Notes under the pieces: model-generated
The model's input: the letters and a program-made list of their open reading frames with translations, nothing else
What the model was told of the DNA's origin: nothing
The model's database searches: none
Part shown: positions 35,888 to 53,744 of the stretch, one piece after another
Layout: each line of letters opens with the position of its first letter
Numbering within the stretch: the first letter of the stretch is position 1
Translations under genes and position numbers: made by a program
Assembly (NCBI GenBank): GCA_002943765.1
Contig: PQWQ01000030.1
Location: forward strand, 64,501-128,500
Direction of reading: 5' to 3'
From: Psoroptes ovis
Lineage: Eukaryota > Arthropoda > Arachnida > Sarcoptiformes > Psoroptidae
DNA: 64,000 nucleotides

Positions 35888-37254
35888 ATGTATGGTCATA
35901 TTTTATTAGGTAAATTTATTTGACGACCATAGAAATCATCAAATGTTAACATTTTCATTATTTTGGTATAGTTTTACTATCGATAATTGGTGCAACTAAA
36001 TCATCAAATATTGAAATTTTAAATTCACCGAAATCGTTGATATTTAGAAATACTAGCGATGCTCTTTCAAGTGAAGATCTAGCGTTATTTTTGAATCAAT
36101 GTCTCGGCTACACAACTATGGTACGGTGTTTTTTTCTTAATTCTTTTTCTTATTTATATTGGTTATATTTTCTTAATTGTTTGATTTTAGAAGCCGAAAT
36201 GGAATGGATTTTATGGCTATAAAAATATTGGAAGAAAAAACATTCCGCGTAATATTGTTTTATTCCATTTGCCCATCACTTTGAAAGCTATTGCTTCACA
36301 TACATTCCCGATGAGTATCGATTCTAATTTGCTGCATCAATTTGATTATACCAAACAAACAATGATGAAACAATCTAAAAATAATGAAAATTTATTGGCT
36401 GAATTCATCGATTTATCAAGCAAAAATAAAAACACTGATTTAAGTTCTCAATTAGATTTAATTGAAAAATATTTAAATCAGGTAAATCCTTTATATAATT
36501 AATCCGTATTCAAATGATTGATTAAATATTCAAATTCCAGATGGAACCTAGCGATGATCGACCAGTTTTCCTTTGGTTTGAAGCATTTTCCAACCAGAAT
36601 AATTTGAATGTTATGGATAAATTATCGAAAGTAATTTGATTTTTCATTATTCAAAAATATTCAGAAAAATATTAAAAAAAATTCTCAAATTTGACAGATT
36701 ATAGAACATGTTGAAAATTTGTTTGGACCCCATAATACATTGATTGTATCCATTTTTGATGAAAATCAATCCATTTTGGAACGAACCATCCGTCAAACAA
36801 ATGTAAGTGAAATCATTTATTTATTTCAGTTATTTTAAAATTTCTCATTTGACGAATCACTCTATTGGGAAATAATCTCTCGATTGATGATGATTCGATT
36901 CAATTCGTCTAATATTCATTTTCATTCGAAATTGTGAATGATCATATGATAATAATGCCTCAAATGTATAAATGATGTCATTTTAATATTATTGATTTTA
37001 TTTATTTATTTATGATGATGATGAATGGCAAAAACAAAAAAATGAAGGGCCAAAATGATGTGCATCATCTCGAATATAATTTAGCTCATGAATATGATGC
37101 TGATTTTCATTCATCATTTGTAACCATCGGTTTTGCATCATTATTATTCATATTGGCTGTGTTTGTCATTGCTGTATCGATGTGGAATATTGATCCAGGT
37201 CGTGATTCAATCATATTTAGATTAACTGCACAAAAAATTAAGAAAGAGCAGTAA
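35888..37254 (+). CDS. ATP6AP2: V-ATPase accessory protein 2 / (pro)renin receptor homologue
   Basis: A type I membrane protein that helps assemble the V-ATPase. Six exons: 35888-35909, 35972-36120, 36191-36481, 36541-36630, 36698-36802, 37048-37254; 287 aa against about 350 in human. The N-terminus MYGHILLVLLSIIGATKS is a signal peptide. The lumenal region is poorly conserved (SLIFRNTSDALSSEDLALFL; LFHLPITLKAIASH). The C-terminus is diagnostic: one helix (FASLLFILAVFVIAVSMW) followed by MWNIDPGRDSIIFRLTAQKI, the NxDPGxDSIIYRMT-type tail of ATP6AP2, ending in a Lys-rich stretch. The last acceptor (AAAATGAAG at 37047) has a weak pyrimidine tract, so the exon 6 boundary is the least certain part. 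Identification rests mainly on the tail. Confidence 0.85.
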
Positions 37255-37461
37255 ACAAACATTTTCAAACTTTATTCATCCATTAATCGTGTGAAATATT
37301 GTATATTCATATGTCTAGTCTTGTGTAGACTGCACACATAATCAATTAGAATTCAAACATATTCGTTGTTTTATCCCAGATCAATTATTTATTATTAAAA
37401 ATTTGATTCAAAAATCCGATTTTATTTCATGAAACCAAATATTTGATAATTTAAATTTAAT

Positions 37462-42038
<4,577 letters not shown>

Positions 42039-44236
42039 TTTGTCATTCAAATTTTTGGAATAAAAAACAATCAAATTATTTGATTAAATAAAAATAATTT
42101 ATTCAATTCGATTTGAATTTCAAGTGACAGAAATTCTTAAACATCGATTTATCTGTGATTACACAGACTGTGTACTGAGACAAATTATTCTGAATCGGGA
42201 ATTTTCTGTCGAAAAAAAACAATATTTGAATTCAAATTAAATGATAAGAGTTTAAATAAGAAACCAGAAATTTTCCAAAAACCAAAATGTATCCACAAAA
42301 ACATATAGTGTAAAGATATGTCACAACAACAACAAAAAACTATCATTGCTATATAAAATTACCCGCCCGCAATTAATTTTATTATTGTAAAATGGATCGA
42401 ATTTGAATGGATCAAATAAAATGGGAAAATTATATATTTATATATGAATGAAATGATATACCCAAAGGTAATTGCTTATTTCTAATGTTCAGATTGACAC
42501 TAGAAGAAGTTGTAATGCTCTGTAGTTCCAACCCTCTGACAAAATTTGATTGGCTTATAGTTATTTCTATATAAATAAATAAATAAATGTAAACAATATG
42601 TCCATGTGGAAATCCATGAAAGAAAAATGTAAACAAATTAATAAATTAATGTTGAAAATTGCACTGATGAAAATATGTAAAAGATAAACAGTGACGAATT
42701 TATACCCAAGAATGATATGACACAAGCCCTGTTCGGATCCCAATGTTTTCGAATGAGAATCATCTCAATCAATTTCATTAAATTTATTTAAATAAATTAA
42801 TAATGAATTAACTAAGAATATTAGAAACAGTGGCAATGTTTCGGTAACCATTATCATTGTGATCATCTTTGAAAAATAATGCAATTATTAATTCTATAGT
42901 AAACAGTGCACGATGTCGTTCTCTGCTTGCATTATCTTGTTTGATGCAATTATGAAAATAGTTCGAATATAAAATTAAATGCATCATTTAATCACAATAT
43001 GATGTCTCAAAACATTATTTCAAATTAAACATAAATTCATTTTCCTTTTTGTTTTTGTTTTTGAAAATAACGAAAAATGGATTGAAATTGTAAAGTTCTA
43101 ATTAGATCATAGGACATAGCGCAGAAAAATGATACCCACAAAGATGTTCATATGACATATTTTCATCGCCAAAATCGATGAGAGAATCGATTCAATTTTT
43201 GAAAATTTTATTTTTCATGTGTAGAAAAATAGTTTTCAAATCATTCGATAATCGATTATGGATCACTTGCATCTTACATTAAAAATAATTCATTTATTTT
43301 TTTGAAATTTTTTTTCAATTTAAGAAAAAATCATTACTTAATGTTTTTCGAAAAAAATCAATTTTTGGCAATCAAATTTGATCGATTTGATTGTAATGGA
43401 ATTTTTCCCTTTAAATTCAATTCAATTTGCACAATAAAAAATATTTCACCAATCGTGTGAAAACAAATTGACCTGAAAATGTGATGATAGAAAAATGTAA
43501 TGATTTTGCAAAGACAAAATTAGGCCCATTTAGCAATAATTCTCATTAGACTAACATTTATACTATTATTATCACCATTACTTGATATTATCATTATCAT
43601 TATTATTGTTCGTTTTCTATTTCATTTTATACAAAATTCTAAATTAAATCATCATTGTTTTTGTTGAACTTTGAATTAAACAAAAAATGTAAGCAAATAT
43701 TTTTTCATTCATTCATTGTTTAATGCAATCTAGATAAAAGCATCTTTTAATTTTTACATTAAATAATTGTATCCGATGATGATGATTATCACAATGATAT
43801 CGTTGTTTCGTTGATATGATGATGATGGTTGATGATGATTTAATTAATTTTCATTCATTTTCCTACAACACATTAAAATGAATGAAAATGGATATGTATA
43901 TTGAATATGGAAGAATATGACTGAAAATTATGATCATCAATTTTTTTTCGTAGGATTCTTTATTCTGCTGCTGCTGTCTGATAATGTATGATTGTTGATT
44001 TTCATCATCTAATAAAATCATTTATATTCATGTTTAAAAAGTGAATCAAGTAATAATGAATTTTATTTAAGAATTTTCGCTCTTATTTTCATTTGGCCCA
44101 TTCAAATAATATACATTAGATCAGGATGTTGATGCATTTAAATCAATTATAACAATTACTTAAATTCATTTGACAAAAATTTTAAATTTCAATGAAACAA
44201 CTTATTATTAAATATATTTACTTTCCTGAGCTTACA
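42039..44236. other. 5' flank of SHOX homologue, non-coding
   Basis: No coding feature supported. As DNA upstream of a developmental regulator it may hold enhancers or a non-coding first exon; 42470-42550 is less A/T-rich than its surroundings. Confidence 0.35.
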
Positions 44237-44316
44237 TTGGGCTGCCCGAAAAGTTTTTGCCGATTTTCACATGTTTTTCAACTAGTAAATCGGCAAAAAC
44301 TTTTCGGACAACCCAA
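44237..44316. mobile_element. Hairpin MITE copy 18 (core class a)
   Basis: TTGGGCTGCCCGAAAAGTTT / AAACTTTTCGGACAACCCAA arms; TA follows at 44317-44318. Core CATGTTTTTCAACTAGTAAA. Confidence 0.85.
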
Positions 44317-44723
44317 TACATGCTACTTTCAACACATTCAAGCTGATTAGAGTTTGTTTTTTTTTTTTTTGAAAAAATTCCGTCATTATTCAAGCTTCGC
44401 ACACACATTCTTTCTCGATTCCATATAAATGAATTGAAAAAGAAAATAATTTTTCATGCGATTCGAAATGATCATTTTCGGAAAAACAAACATTTTTTGG
44501 CTAATTTTTTTGGTTCAATTTGAAAATTGATTGGCAAACAAACAATCGTGTTTAATGAATTGAATTTGGTTTTAGTGGTTTTTTTCAATTTTGAAAAAAA
44601 AAAATTTAAAGCTTGCGGCGATTGGTATTGGGTTTTTATTATTTTTATATATGATTTCTTTCATAGATTAATTTAAGCCAAGTAAAAAACTAGAGAATGA
44701 ATAAAATTGTACACACAAAAATA

Positions 44724-44804
44724 TTAGGTTGTCCGAAAAGTTCTTGCCGATTTTCCAATCATTTTCTTCGATATAACCGGCAAAAACTTTTTGGACAACC
44801 TGAA
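44724..44804. mobile_element. Hairpin MITE copy 19 (core class b, inverted)
   Basis: TTAGGTTGTCCGAAAAGTTC / AACTTTTTGGACAACCTGAA arms, TA at 44722-44723 and 44805-44806. Core CAATCATTTTCTTCGATATA. Confidence 0.85.
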
Positions 44805-46093
44805 TATAAAAGATATTTGTAAAATGCTGTCATTCTCCTATGCACAATCATCATATATCATTCGAATAATAATTCAATTGAATTCAATTAAGGTTTTTTT
44901 TGTTTTATTGGTTACAAAAACAAACAAACATTGATGAATGAAGAATAAAAACAAATAATCAATTCATTTATTTTGTTTGTTTGTTTGCTTATTTATTTAT
45001 TTATTTGTTACCCCGGTGTTATTTAATGATGAAACAATAATAATAATAATCAAACCACAAGTGAATGTTGAACAATTATGAATGAACATAACCGATTCCG
45101 GTTATTTGAAACATGATGAAAGATTCACAAATAAACTTGGAAAAAAGATTAAAATAATAGTCATAATGATCAGGACTATTCGAAATATGTTCGAGATTAT
45201 TTGCTTATTTGCATTCATGTAATTCGCTGGTCCCGAAAAAAAATTGATGAATATTTTATATGGATCAAACAATGTATAATTTATATTTTGGAAAAAAATT
45301 CATGAGATAAATTTATTAATTGTGTAAACAATAATCAACTAAAGAAATATTGTTCAAAAATTGTTGAGCCATATTTGATTATCAATCATTATTGATTGGT
45401 TTGAATCATATTTTTATGATAAATTGGTTTAGCAAACAAAAAAATATTAACCAAACAAACAATACAATTAATTAAGTAATTTCAATTGTGTTCAATTTTT
45501 TCATATTAATTTATTCTAATTTGATTTGTTTGTTCTGTTAAATTGTAAAATTGAAAAGGTAATCAATTTTTTTTCCAATTAGTTCCAATGAATTTGAGAA
45601 AACCCTTTTAGAAACTGTATGTATCTTTGAAACCCTGGTGGCGATGAACATGACGTTTGCTCTCTTTGAATCATTTTAAAAAAATGAATCATTTCTCGAG
45701 TACACATTAAGCTACTCGAATAAAAGTGAAAAAATATATAAACGAGAATCGAGATCGAAGCTACTTGAGCGTAAATCGTGTCGTTTTATTCATTGAAATA
45801 ATCTCTTTAAAAATGATTACAGCGACATTATCAACAGCGACAACAGGAAATAAATTAGCTTTCTTAGAATGACCAGCGAAAAAAAAAAAATTTAAAAATA
45901 ACATTATTTCAATCATATCAACGAACATAATGTGTGTGGCTACTAATGTGTTGTTGATAATGCAATGATCATCATCATCTTATCATAAACATTTAGATCA
46001 TTTATTCTAAATAAATAAACAAAGTTAATGTTTTTTTTTCGTTATTTCGGTCGGTAAGTGTTTCAAATGACAATTGAAAATACATTTTTCCAA
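44805..46093. other. Intergenic
   Basis: A/T-rich; no gene. A patch at 45690-45850 carries two similar words (AGCTACTCGAA, AGCTACTTGAG) but no recognised feature. Confidence 0.35.
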
Positions 46094-46173
46094 TTAGGTT
46101 GTCCGAAAAGTTCTTGCCAATTTTCCAATCATTTTCTACGATATAACCGGCAAAAACTTTCAGGACAGCCTAA
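46094..46173. mobile_element. Hairpin MITE copy 20 (core class b, inverted)
   Basis: TTAGGTTGTCCGAAAAGTTC / AACTTTCAGGACAGCCTAA arms; TA follows at 46174-46175. Core nearly identical to copy 19. Last copy before the dense gene block. Confidence 0.85.
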
Positions 46174-47331
46174 TATTTTAAATTTTTTTAAAAAACAATT
46201 TTTCTTTTAAATTTTCATGGAAAAAATCATGGAACCGTATTTATTTCTGTTGTGAATCATTTTTTAAAATGATTGTTTTCAAAAACCATTTTAATGGATG
46301 TTTGTTTCTCCATTGGTAAATGGATGTATATTTGTAAAAAATATTGAAATAAACATATAAATATTAGCAAAGTGTTTTATTTTTTGTATTTGAAAAATTC
46401 TAAATGTTCTAAAAGTTTCATATGGACAGATTCATTCGACCTGAAAGTGTTTTGTTTTTTTCAAAATATAGAAATTTAGCTAGAGTAATACATGCATCAA
46501 TTGATCATAATAATAATGATTATTCATTTTATTTCGATTTTTTTTCAAATGTCGCAAACGATCATTTTGATGATTTCATTTGATCATTATTGTTTTTTGA
46601 ACAAGAGATTAAACATATGAATATGATGAGATGATTTAATATCATTTCATGTTTGTTTTGAGAAACGGAATGGTTGAAGAACAAACGATTTAAATTCATT
46701 AATATTTTAACCAACTAAATAATACAAATAAATGAATTTTTTAGTTAATTTATTAATCATACTGATATGAAGCCTATTGTTTTCTAAAAAATGAAATAAA
46801 ATAAAACAATTAACATTATGGGGTTCCTCTCTTCATTCATTCCAAATTTTTATTTGGTTTATTTCATTTTCGAAAATGTTAATGATGCTTATGATGATGT
46901 TTTTCAAATGTTGAAATTCAGTCATTTTTAGTTTTCCAACAACAACCAAAATGATTCACCATGATAATCAATTATTTCGTTCAAATTTTTTGAATGAAAT
47001 TCGGAACCCTGGAAAATGAAATTATCCAAATCCGAATCATTTAAAATGTCATTAATATATTTAGTCACATGACCGAATGGAAAATGAAATTATTGGTCTA
47101 AATTCAACGAAAAACCCTTGAATAAATTTTTACAATAGTGTTTATTTAATATTTAATAGTAGTGGACACACAATAAATAGTGATTATAAAGTTGATAATT
47201 AAAAAAAATTAAATTATTTGAAAGTATTTCAATTAGACTAATGTGTTTAACAAATAAATATGATCGTTTTACATTTTTCCAATAGTCGAAATGACTCAAG
47301 ATGAAAATCTCTTTGAAATCTAAATCATCGA
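46174..47331. other. Intergenic, 3' side of RagA gene
   Basis: A/T-rich; no gene supported. Confidence 0.4.
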
Positions 47332-48682
<1,351 letters not shown>

Positions 48683-49020
48683 ACTAAATGCTGTGTTTGA
48701 TGATTTGAAAATCAGGCCCAAGAAATGAAATGCAGCTAAATTGATTTAACTTAATCAAATAAATAAATCAAATGAAATTTATTGATGTAATTTGAATAGT
48801 CGTCAAAAAAAATTCTTAAATCACATGATAATTTTAATGAAAAATAAAATTCAAAAGCAATGTATTCAATGTTGTAAGGCAAACCTCGTTGGATTGAAAT
48901 AGACTTTTTGGTACAAATAGGCAAAGCTCACCTATTTTAACTAAATGCACTCCAGCTGTTTATAGTCACTGCTATTTCATGCATGCAACGCACAATTTTG
49001 TTTAATGATTTGATACCAAA
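48683..49020. promoter_or_regulatory. Shared divergent promoter, RagA / NUDT9
   Basis: 338 bp separate the two start codons on opposite strands, so both promoters must lie here or overlap. No TATA box stands out. Confidence 0.5.
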
Positions 49021-50049
49021 ATGACAAGTAAGATGTATAAATTTTTTTATTATGAATCATTTAACATTTCATTTTTTTCAATTTTATTCAAGCACAGGTA
49101 ATAAATTTTATCAAACCAGTAAAGGTGTTCTGATTGAAAAATTCGCAGTTCCTAAAGAATTTAAAAATTGGCATGTTGAATGGAATGATTATAAACCAGT
49201 ACCTATTTGCATTGATTTCACCGGTAAACCATGGGCGGATTTAGATATTGGTGATAAAAATTTTTGTCCCAAATGGAATCAAATAGACGGCAAAATCAAT
49301 CGTAAATCATATTGTGGTCAATATTCAATCGACAATAATGGTCGCCCTTTGAATCCTAAAGGCAGAACAGGTGTAATGATGCGCGGCGTACTCGGACGTT
49401 GGGGACCTAATCATGCTGCTGATCCTATCGTTACAAGGTTTTTAATAGTTTTAATTCCAAAGAATTAAAATTGACTATTTTCGATTCTCCATTATTTTTA
49501 GATGGAAACGTAATGAATCGAATCAAATTATCAAACACAATTTGACACATAAACCCATACTACAATTTATAGCCATTCAACGTAAAGATGTTTCCGAATG
49601 GGCCATTCCTGGTGTCCGTATAATTTTTCTTTTTGAATATTAAAATGTGAGAACATTTTTCTTTACAAATTCAGGGAATGGTTGATCCGGGCGAAGCAAT
49701 CACCGACACATTGCGTAGAGAATTTTTCGAAGAAAGTTTAAGCTATTTACAATTGACATCAGATGAAAGAAAAAAATTGAATGAAAAATTGAAAAAATTC
49801 TTTGAAAATGGAGACGTGATTTTCAAAGGTTATGTCGATGACCCGAGAAATACAGATAATTCATGGATCGAGACAGTTGCTGTAAATTTTCATGATGAAA
49901 ATGGTGACATTCTCAATGGTTTGCCGCTGAAAGCAGGTGATGATGCTAAAAATGTAGCTTGGATTGACATTGATAGAAATATGAAATTATATGCCAATCA
50001 TTCGGATTTTATCGAAAAGACTGTTAACAATAAATCAGGTCATTGGTGA
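49021..50049 (+). CDS. NUDT9: ADP-ribose pyrophosphatase, NUDT9 type
   Basis: Nudix hydrolase splitting ADP-ribose to AMP and ribose-5-phosphate. Four exons: 49021-49027, 49098-49437, 49502-49613, 49675-50049; 277 aa. The first exon is only ATGACAA. Conserved NUDT9 blocks are [31 protein letters not shown], the Nudix box [20 protein letters not shown] with all acidic ligands present, and [20 protein letters not shown]. The catalytic Glu residues are intact, as in active NUDT9 and unlike the degenerate TRPM2 channel domain. The N-terminus is short and has no obvious mitochondrial presequence or signal peptide, so the product may be cytosolic; an alternative first exon is possible. Its stop lies 103 bp from that of UBXN1. 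Confidence 0.93.
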
Positions 50050-50152
50050 TATAAGTGTCAGTAGTGAATTGTATTGCTTAAAATAAGTTTTATTATAATT
50101 TATTCATTTGGTTTTTATTAGTTATCATATAAAAATGAAATTGAAATGATTT

Positions 50153-51016
50153 TTAACGTTTAATGACTTGTAAACGTGCATTTGGACATAGTCCAAGCAT
50201 AAATAATGATTTGCTCATATCTTCTTCGGTAAATGGTGGCCGAAGTGGCATCGTAAAAGTGATATTAAAATCAATATTTTTTTGTGTAACAATAAATGCA
50301 CGAACAGCTGAAAGCACTTCTTTGTCATCGAATTCTTCAACAATTTGACTACCATCCAACAGTCGAATGGCTAATTTAGTTTTACCATTTTTAGAAGCTG
50401 ATGATATAATGCTTGGTTTTGAAGGTTCCATTCTTGGTGCAGTTGGTTCCGAATGCTGATTGCTAACCTGATTACGTGCTCGACGTTCTGCTTTATCCAT
50501 TTCGATTTGTTTCAAAATCTTATCTCTTGCAGCTTTCTCTTCTTGTTTTTCTCGTTTCAATGATTCAATATAATTTTCTTGTTGTTTTCGTTGTAATTCT
50601 TCCCGTACCTTGCTCATATCTTTACCATCTTTACGTCTTTGCAGTTCTTTTAATCGTTCCGATTCTTTTTCTTTTCCTTCGATTTCAGCTCTTCTTTGTT
50701 TAATTTTTTCCTCATATTCTTTCTTTTTAGCCTCTATTTCTTCAGCTGTTTTTTCTTCTTTTTTCATTCCTTCACCAACAACAACACCATTGTCATCCCC
50801 CATTTTGTTTGATGCTTCTTCAGCTGTACCATTATCGATTGATTCAATCACAGATTCCAGGGTCGCATTATCTTTTAGCAAATATAAGGCACCATTTCTG
50901 TCAAAATTGAAAATAAATTAAAACAATCATCTTAAACAAATAAGTAAAATTTACATGAGTTTTTCATCGAAACCCATTTCCAATAATTGTTCTTTTAGCA
51001 CTGAATGTGATGCCAT
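50153..51016 (-). CDS. UBXN1: UBX domain protein 1 (UBXN1/SAKS1)
   Basis: p97/VCP cofactor that binds ubiquitinated clients. Two minus-strand exons: 51016-50955 and 50897-50153; 268 aa. The N-terminus (MASHSVLKEQLLEMGFDEKL, then NGALYLLKDNATLESVIESI) is a UBA-like domain. A long charged coiled coil follows (EEIEAKKKEYEEKIKQRRAE ... REELQRKQQENYIESLKREK). The C-terminal UBX fold reads TKLAIRLLDGSQIVEEFD and FTMPLRPPFTEEDMSKSLFM, ending GLCPNARLQVIKR. The R..FPR-type turn that binds p97 appears here as MPLRPPF. Length and domain order match the family. It diverges from the next gene across 272 bp. Confidence 0.9.
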
Positions 51017-51288
51017 TTCTTCGAAGATTTGGAATTTGGAATACCGAAATCAATTAGAAAAATTATGGATAATAAATTTCGGGCTGAAAATCTTGAATAA
51101 AATTTGAAAAAACAAATAAATAATGAACAATCACTTTTGAAGAAATCAATTTCGAGTTGTACAGTGCTGCTGCTGCTCATATAGAAATATTTGCATTGTA
51201 ACACATGCATGAATTTGTTTATACTGTTTTTATAGTCTAAAAATTTTGAATTAAAAATTTTAAAATTACCACTAATTTTGGCTGCTCC
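51017..51288. promoter_or_regulatory. Shared divergent promoter, UBXN1 / Ser-rich gene
   Basis: 272 bp between opposite-strand start codons. No specific element identified. Confidence 0.45.
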
Positions 51289-51875
51289 ATGGGAAAATCA
51301 TCGAAACGATATTTTTCTCGATCGAATCATCATCACAAATCGAAATCCCCGGATATTGACCGTCAATCATCATCATCATCATCACATCGTAATGATTCAC
51401 ACAATTCTAATCAATCAAATAAGTATGCATCGGAAAAATTGAGACTATTGCTCAGAGATCAGAGTAAACCAGAATCTAATGATAAAAAATTAGCGATCAG
51501 TGTAGAAGAACAAATACGAATCGCGAATAAAATTGATGAAATTAATTATGACCCTTTCAGACCGAAACAATTCTTCAGTAGTAACCGAAATCAAAGTTCA
51601 TCCATCAGCACTCATCAATCAAATAAATCAAATACAAATGAAATGAATTTAGATGAAATTCCATTACCTAAAGATATGAATTCATGGTATGAAAATCCAC
51701 GATTATTACTTTCATCCAAAGTAAGTCTAATGCTAATGAATCGATTTAAAAAGTGATTAAAATGATATTTTTTATTTAGTTACTTGAAGTGACCAAAGAA
51801 TCACGAGAACAAAAATGGAGAGAAAATTTATTATATTTGGGCAATAAATACAAACAAAAAAATGAATTGAATTGA
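51289..51875 (+). CDS. Ser/basic-rich protein, unrecognised, probably nuclear
   Basis: Two exons: 51289-51720 and 51780-51875; 175 aa. The N-terminal third is Ser/His/Asn/Arg-rich with RS-like spacing (KSSKRYFSRSNHHHKSKSPD, SSSSSSHRNDSHNSNQSNK). A helical basic segment follows (YASEKLRLLLRDQ; VEEQIRIANKIDEINYDPFRPKQF). The C-terminal block DEIPLPKDMNSWYENPRLLL, then EVTKESREQKWRENLLYLGN, looks like a conserved motif spanning the intron. I could not assign the family. The RS-like N-terminus and its place among housekeeping genes suggest an RNA-processing role, but that is inference. The 59-bp intron has clean GTAAGT and TTTATTTAG signals. Its stop lies 81 bp from the stop of SNW1. Confidence 0.75.
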
Positions 51876-51956
51876 TCATGTAAGTCCTTAAATTTGTATC
51901 TGAAATTGTATTATTTTTGCTGATAAAATTTGAAATCGAATGCAATTGTGGTTGAT

Positions 51957-53498
51957 TTAATCTTTACGTTTTTTATATGAAGCTGTATTCGCATGAGCTG
52001 ATGTCGATGATTCGTTGGGCCTTTTGCTAGCTTTTTTAACTTCGGTCAAAAATTTATCCAAACCAAAAGGATCATCATCATCGTTTGGTTGTTTTTCGAA
52101 TTGTATCGGTCCATCTCGTTTGGTCGAGCGATCGATGCCAGAAAATTCTTTGTCCGGTACAAATCGATTCTTTGACAGTTGTTCCAATTCATCGCCATAC
52201 ATTTCATCATTCTTTTTGGATGGTCGGTAAACATTTTGTGACATTGATTGTGCTGATCGCCATGGTTTATCATAAACATTATAATCTTCATCATCACCAA
52301 AACCAGTACTTAAACCTTTGGCTTGATTGAATAATCTTTGATCGAATTGTACTTCATTGGCATTCATTCTTGGATTAGCCATTCCTAATGCAACTTGTTC
52401 ACTAATGTCACGTTCACGTTGACGTTCCAATTTCGAACGACGTTCGGGTGCAGCACGCATCAAATTCTTTTCTCTTTGTCGTTCTTTTTGTCTTTGTTGT
52501 CGAATTTGATTACGTTCTCGAACATCATCATCTTCATCACTGCTATCGTCAGCAGCAACAGCTGTACGTATACCAGCACGTTCTTCCCTAGCTTTTTGTG
52601 CCAGTTGACGAAGGCTCTCTTCCTTCTTTTCTTTTTCTTTTTGAGCCATTTTACGTTCCATTTGTGAACGAGATTCAACGGCTTCACGAGCTGTTCGATC
52701 AGCGATATACAATGCCTCGGAAAATTTGGCAAATTTTTCATTTATATGCACTTGTTGCAATCCACGACCATCGGCAGCTAAACGTTTATCCAATGGAATC
52801 GTGTAACCACGAGCGTTCTTCCAATTCGAAATGCAAGGTGGAATGCGCCATTCTTGTTGTTCTTTGACAGTCAATTTACGAGTAGGACTATGCATCACTG
52901 GTGGAGGCGGCGATGGTGGAGCTTGAGGGATTTTTTTGTTAATTTTGAATCGCGGTGGCTCAAGTGGATCACGTTGAACATCTATGATGCGAATTATACG
53001 CTGATCAGCACCCGAATTATGGCCTTCACCTTGTTGAGACGGAGTATAACGAATATATTGGGCCTCTTGTTGTTTTTCAGCATGTCTTACAGGTAATGCT
53101 GATGATATTTTACAATTAATCAATTTCTCTAATGCTGCTTTAGTTGATTCGGTCGATTTTTTCACCTCATCTTCATCTGGTTTGGCCAATTCTCCGGGAT
53201 TTAATACTTCACTTGGTAATAAATCTTGTAATTTACTATAAATGATTTTATTCGAGTCTGATGATTGCCGCAGAATAGCATCATATTTAATATTACCATC
53301 AGCATCATATTGTACTGGTAATGCGTTGCTTTTTTTCATCGGTTTTCGGCCCATTTCCAATGGATATTGGGCAACATGACATTCTGGATATGCGCCACCA
53401 CCTCCATAATCAGCTTCACATCTTGGTATCCAGTTTTTCCGCTCTCCATACTTAGGTATTGATGATGTTAATTGTTTCATTGATTTATCTGGCGTCAT
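51957..53498 (-). CDS. SNW1: SNW domain-containing protein 1 (SKIP / Bx42)
   Basis: Spliceosome component and transcription co-regulator. Single uninterrupted exon, 513 aa (human 536). The N-terminus contains IPKYGERKNWIPRCEADYGG and the GGGAYPECHVAQYPLEMG block. The SNW core is seen as RIPPCISNWKNARGYTIPLD, followed by KRLAADGRGLQQVHINEKFA. A Pro run (QAPPSPPPPVMHSPTRKLT) precedes it. The C-terminal half is a charged, helical region (EKEKKEESLRQLAQKAREER; ERRSKLERQRERDISEQVAL), and the protein ends KKRKD. The lack of introns in a 1.5-kb coding region is notable beside its intron-bearing neighbours. The start codon is the first ATG in the frame and matches the family's N-terminus. It diverges from PP6C across 246 bp. 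Confidence 0.95.
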   Translation of the reverse strand: MTPDKSMKQLTSSIPKYGERKNWIPRCEADYGGGGAYPECHVAQYPLEMGRKPMKKSNALPVQYDADGNIKYDAILRQSSDSNKIIYSKLQDLLPSEVLNPGELAKPDEDEVKKSTESTKAALEKLINCKISSALPVRHAEKQQEAQYIRYTPSQQGEGHNSGADQRIIRIIDVQRDPLEPPRFKINKKIPQAPPSPPPPVMHSPTRKLTVKEQQEWRIPPCISNWKNARGYTIPLDKRLAADGRGLQQVHINEKFAKFSEALYIADRTAREAVESRSQMERKMAQKEKEKKEESLRQLAQKAREERAGIRTAVAADDSSDEDDDVRERNQIRQQRQKERQREKNLMRAAPERRSKLERQRERDISEQVALGMANPRMNANEVQFDQRLFNQAKGLSTGFGDDEDYNVYDKPWRSAQSMSQNVYRPSKKNDEMYGDELEQLSKNRFVPDKEFSGIDRSTKRDGPIQFEKQPNDDDDPFGLDKFLTEVKKASKRPNESSTSAHANTASYKKRKD

Positions 53499-53744
53499 TA
53501 ATTAAATTGATTGAATTTTTTTACCGAGAAAAACAAAATAAAAACTGCACTCAAACAAACAGCTGATTTTTTGCATACGTACTATGTGGACATTCGCAAA
53601 ACAATTGATAAAGTTTTCAAGAACAACAAAATTTGATATTTGATTATTTATTTATTTCGATGATTTCGATTTAAATGTAAAATAATTGTTATTGATGATT
53701 AATTGATTTGTTTCATTAAATTTTCATTCAAAATCTGCTACATC
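53499..53744. promoter_or_regulatory. Shared divergent promoter, SNW1 / PP6C
   Basis: 246 bp between opposite-strand start codons, the shortest of the four divergent gaps in this block. No TATA box seen. Confidence 0.5.

Noticed and set aside
50163..50921. Plus-strand frames opposite UBXN1 and, at 52015-53096, opposite SNW1
   Set aside because: Antisense shadows of long real coding regions; low-complexity and without splice logic.
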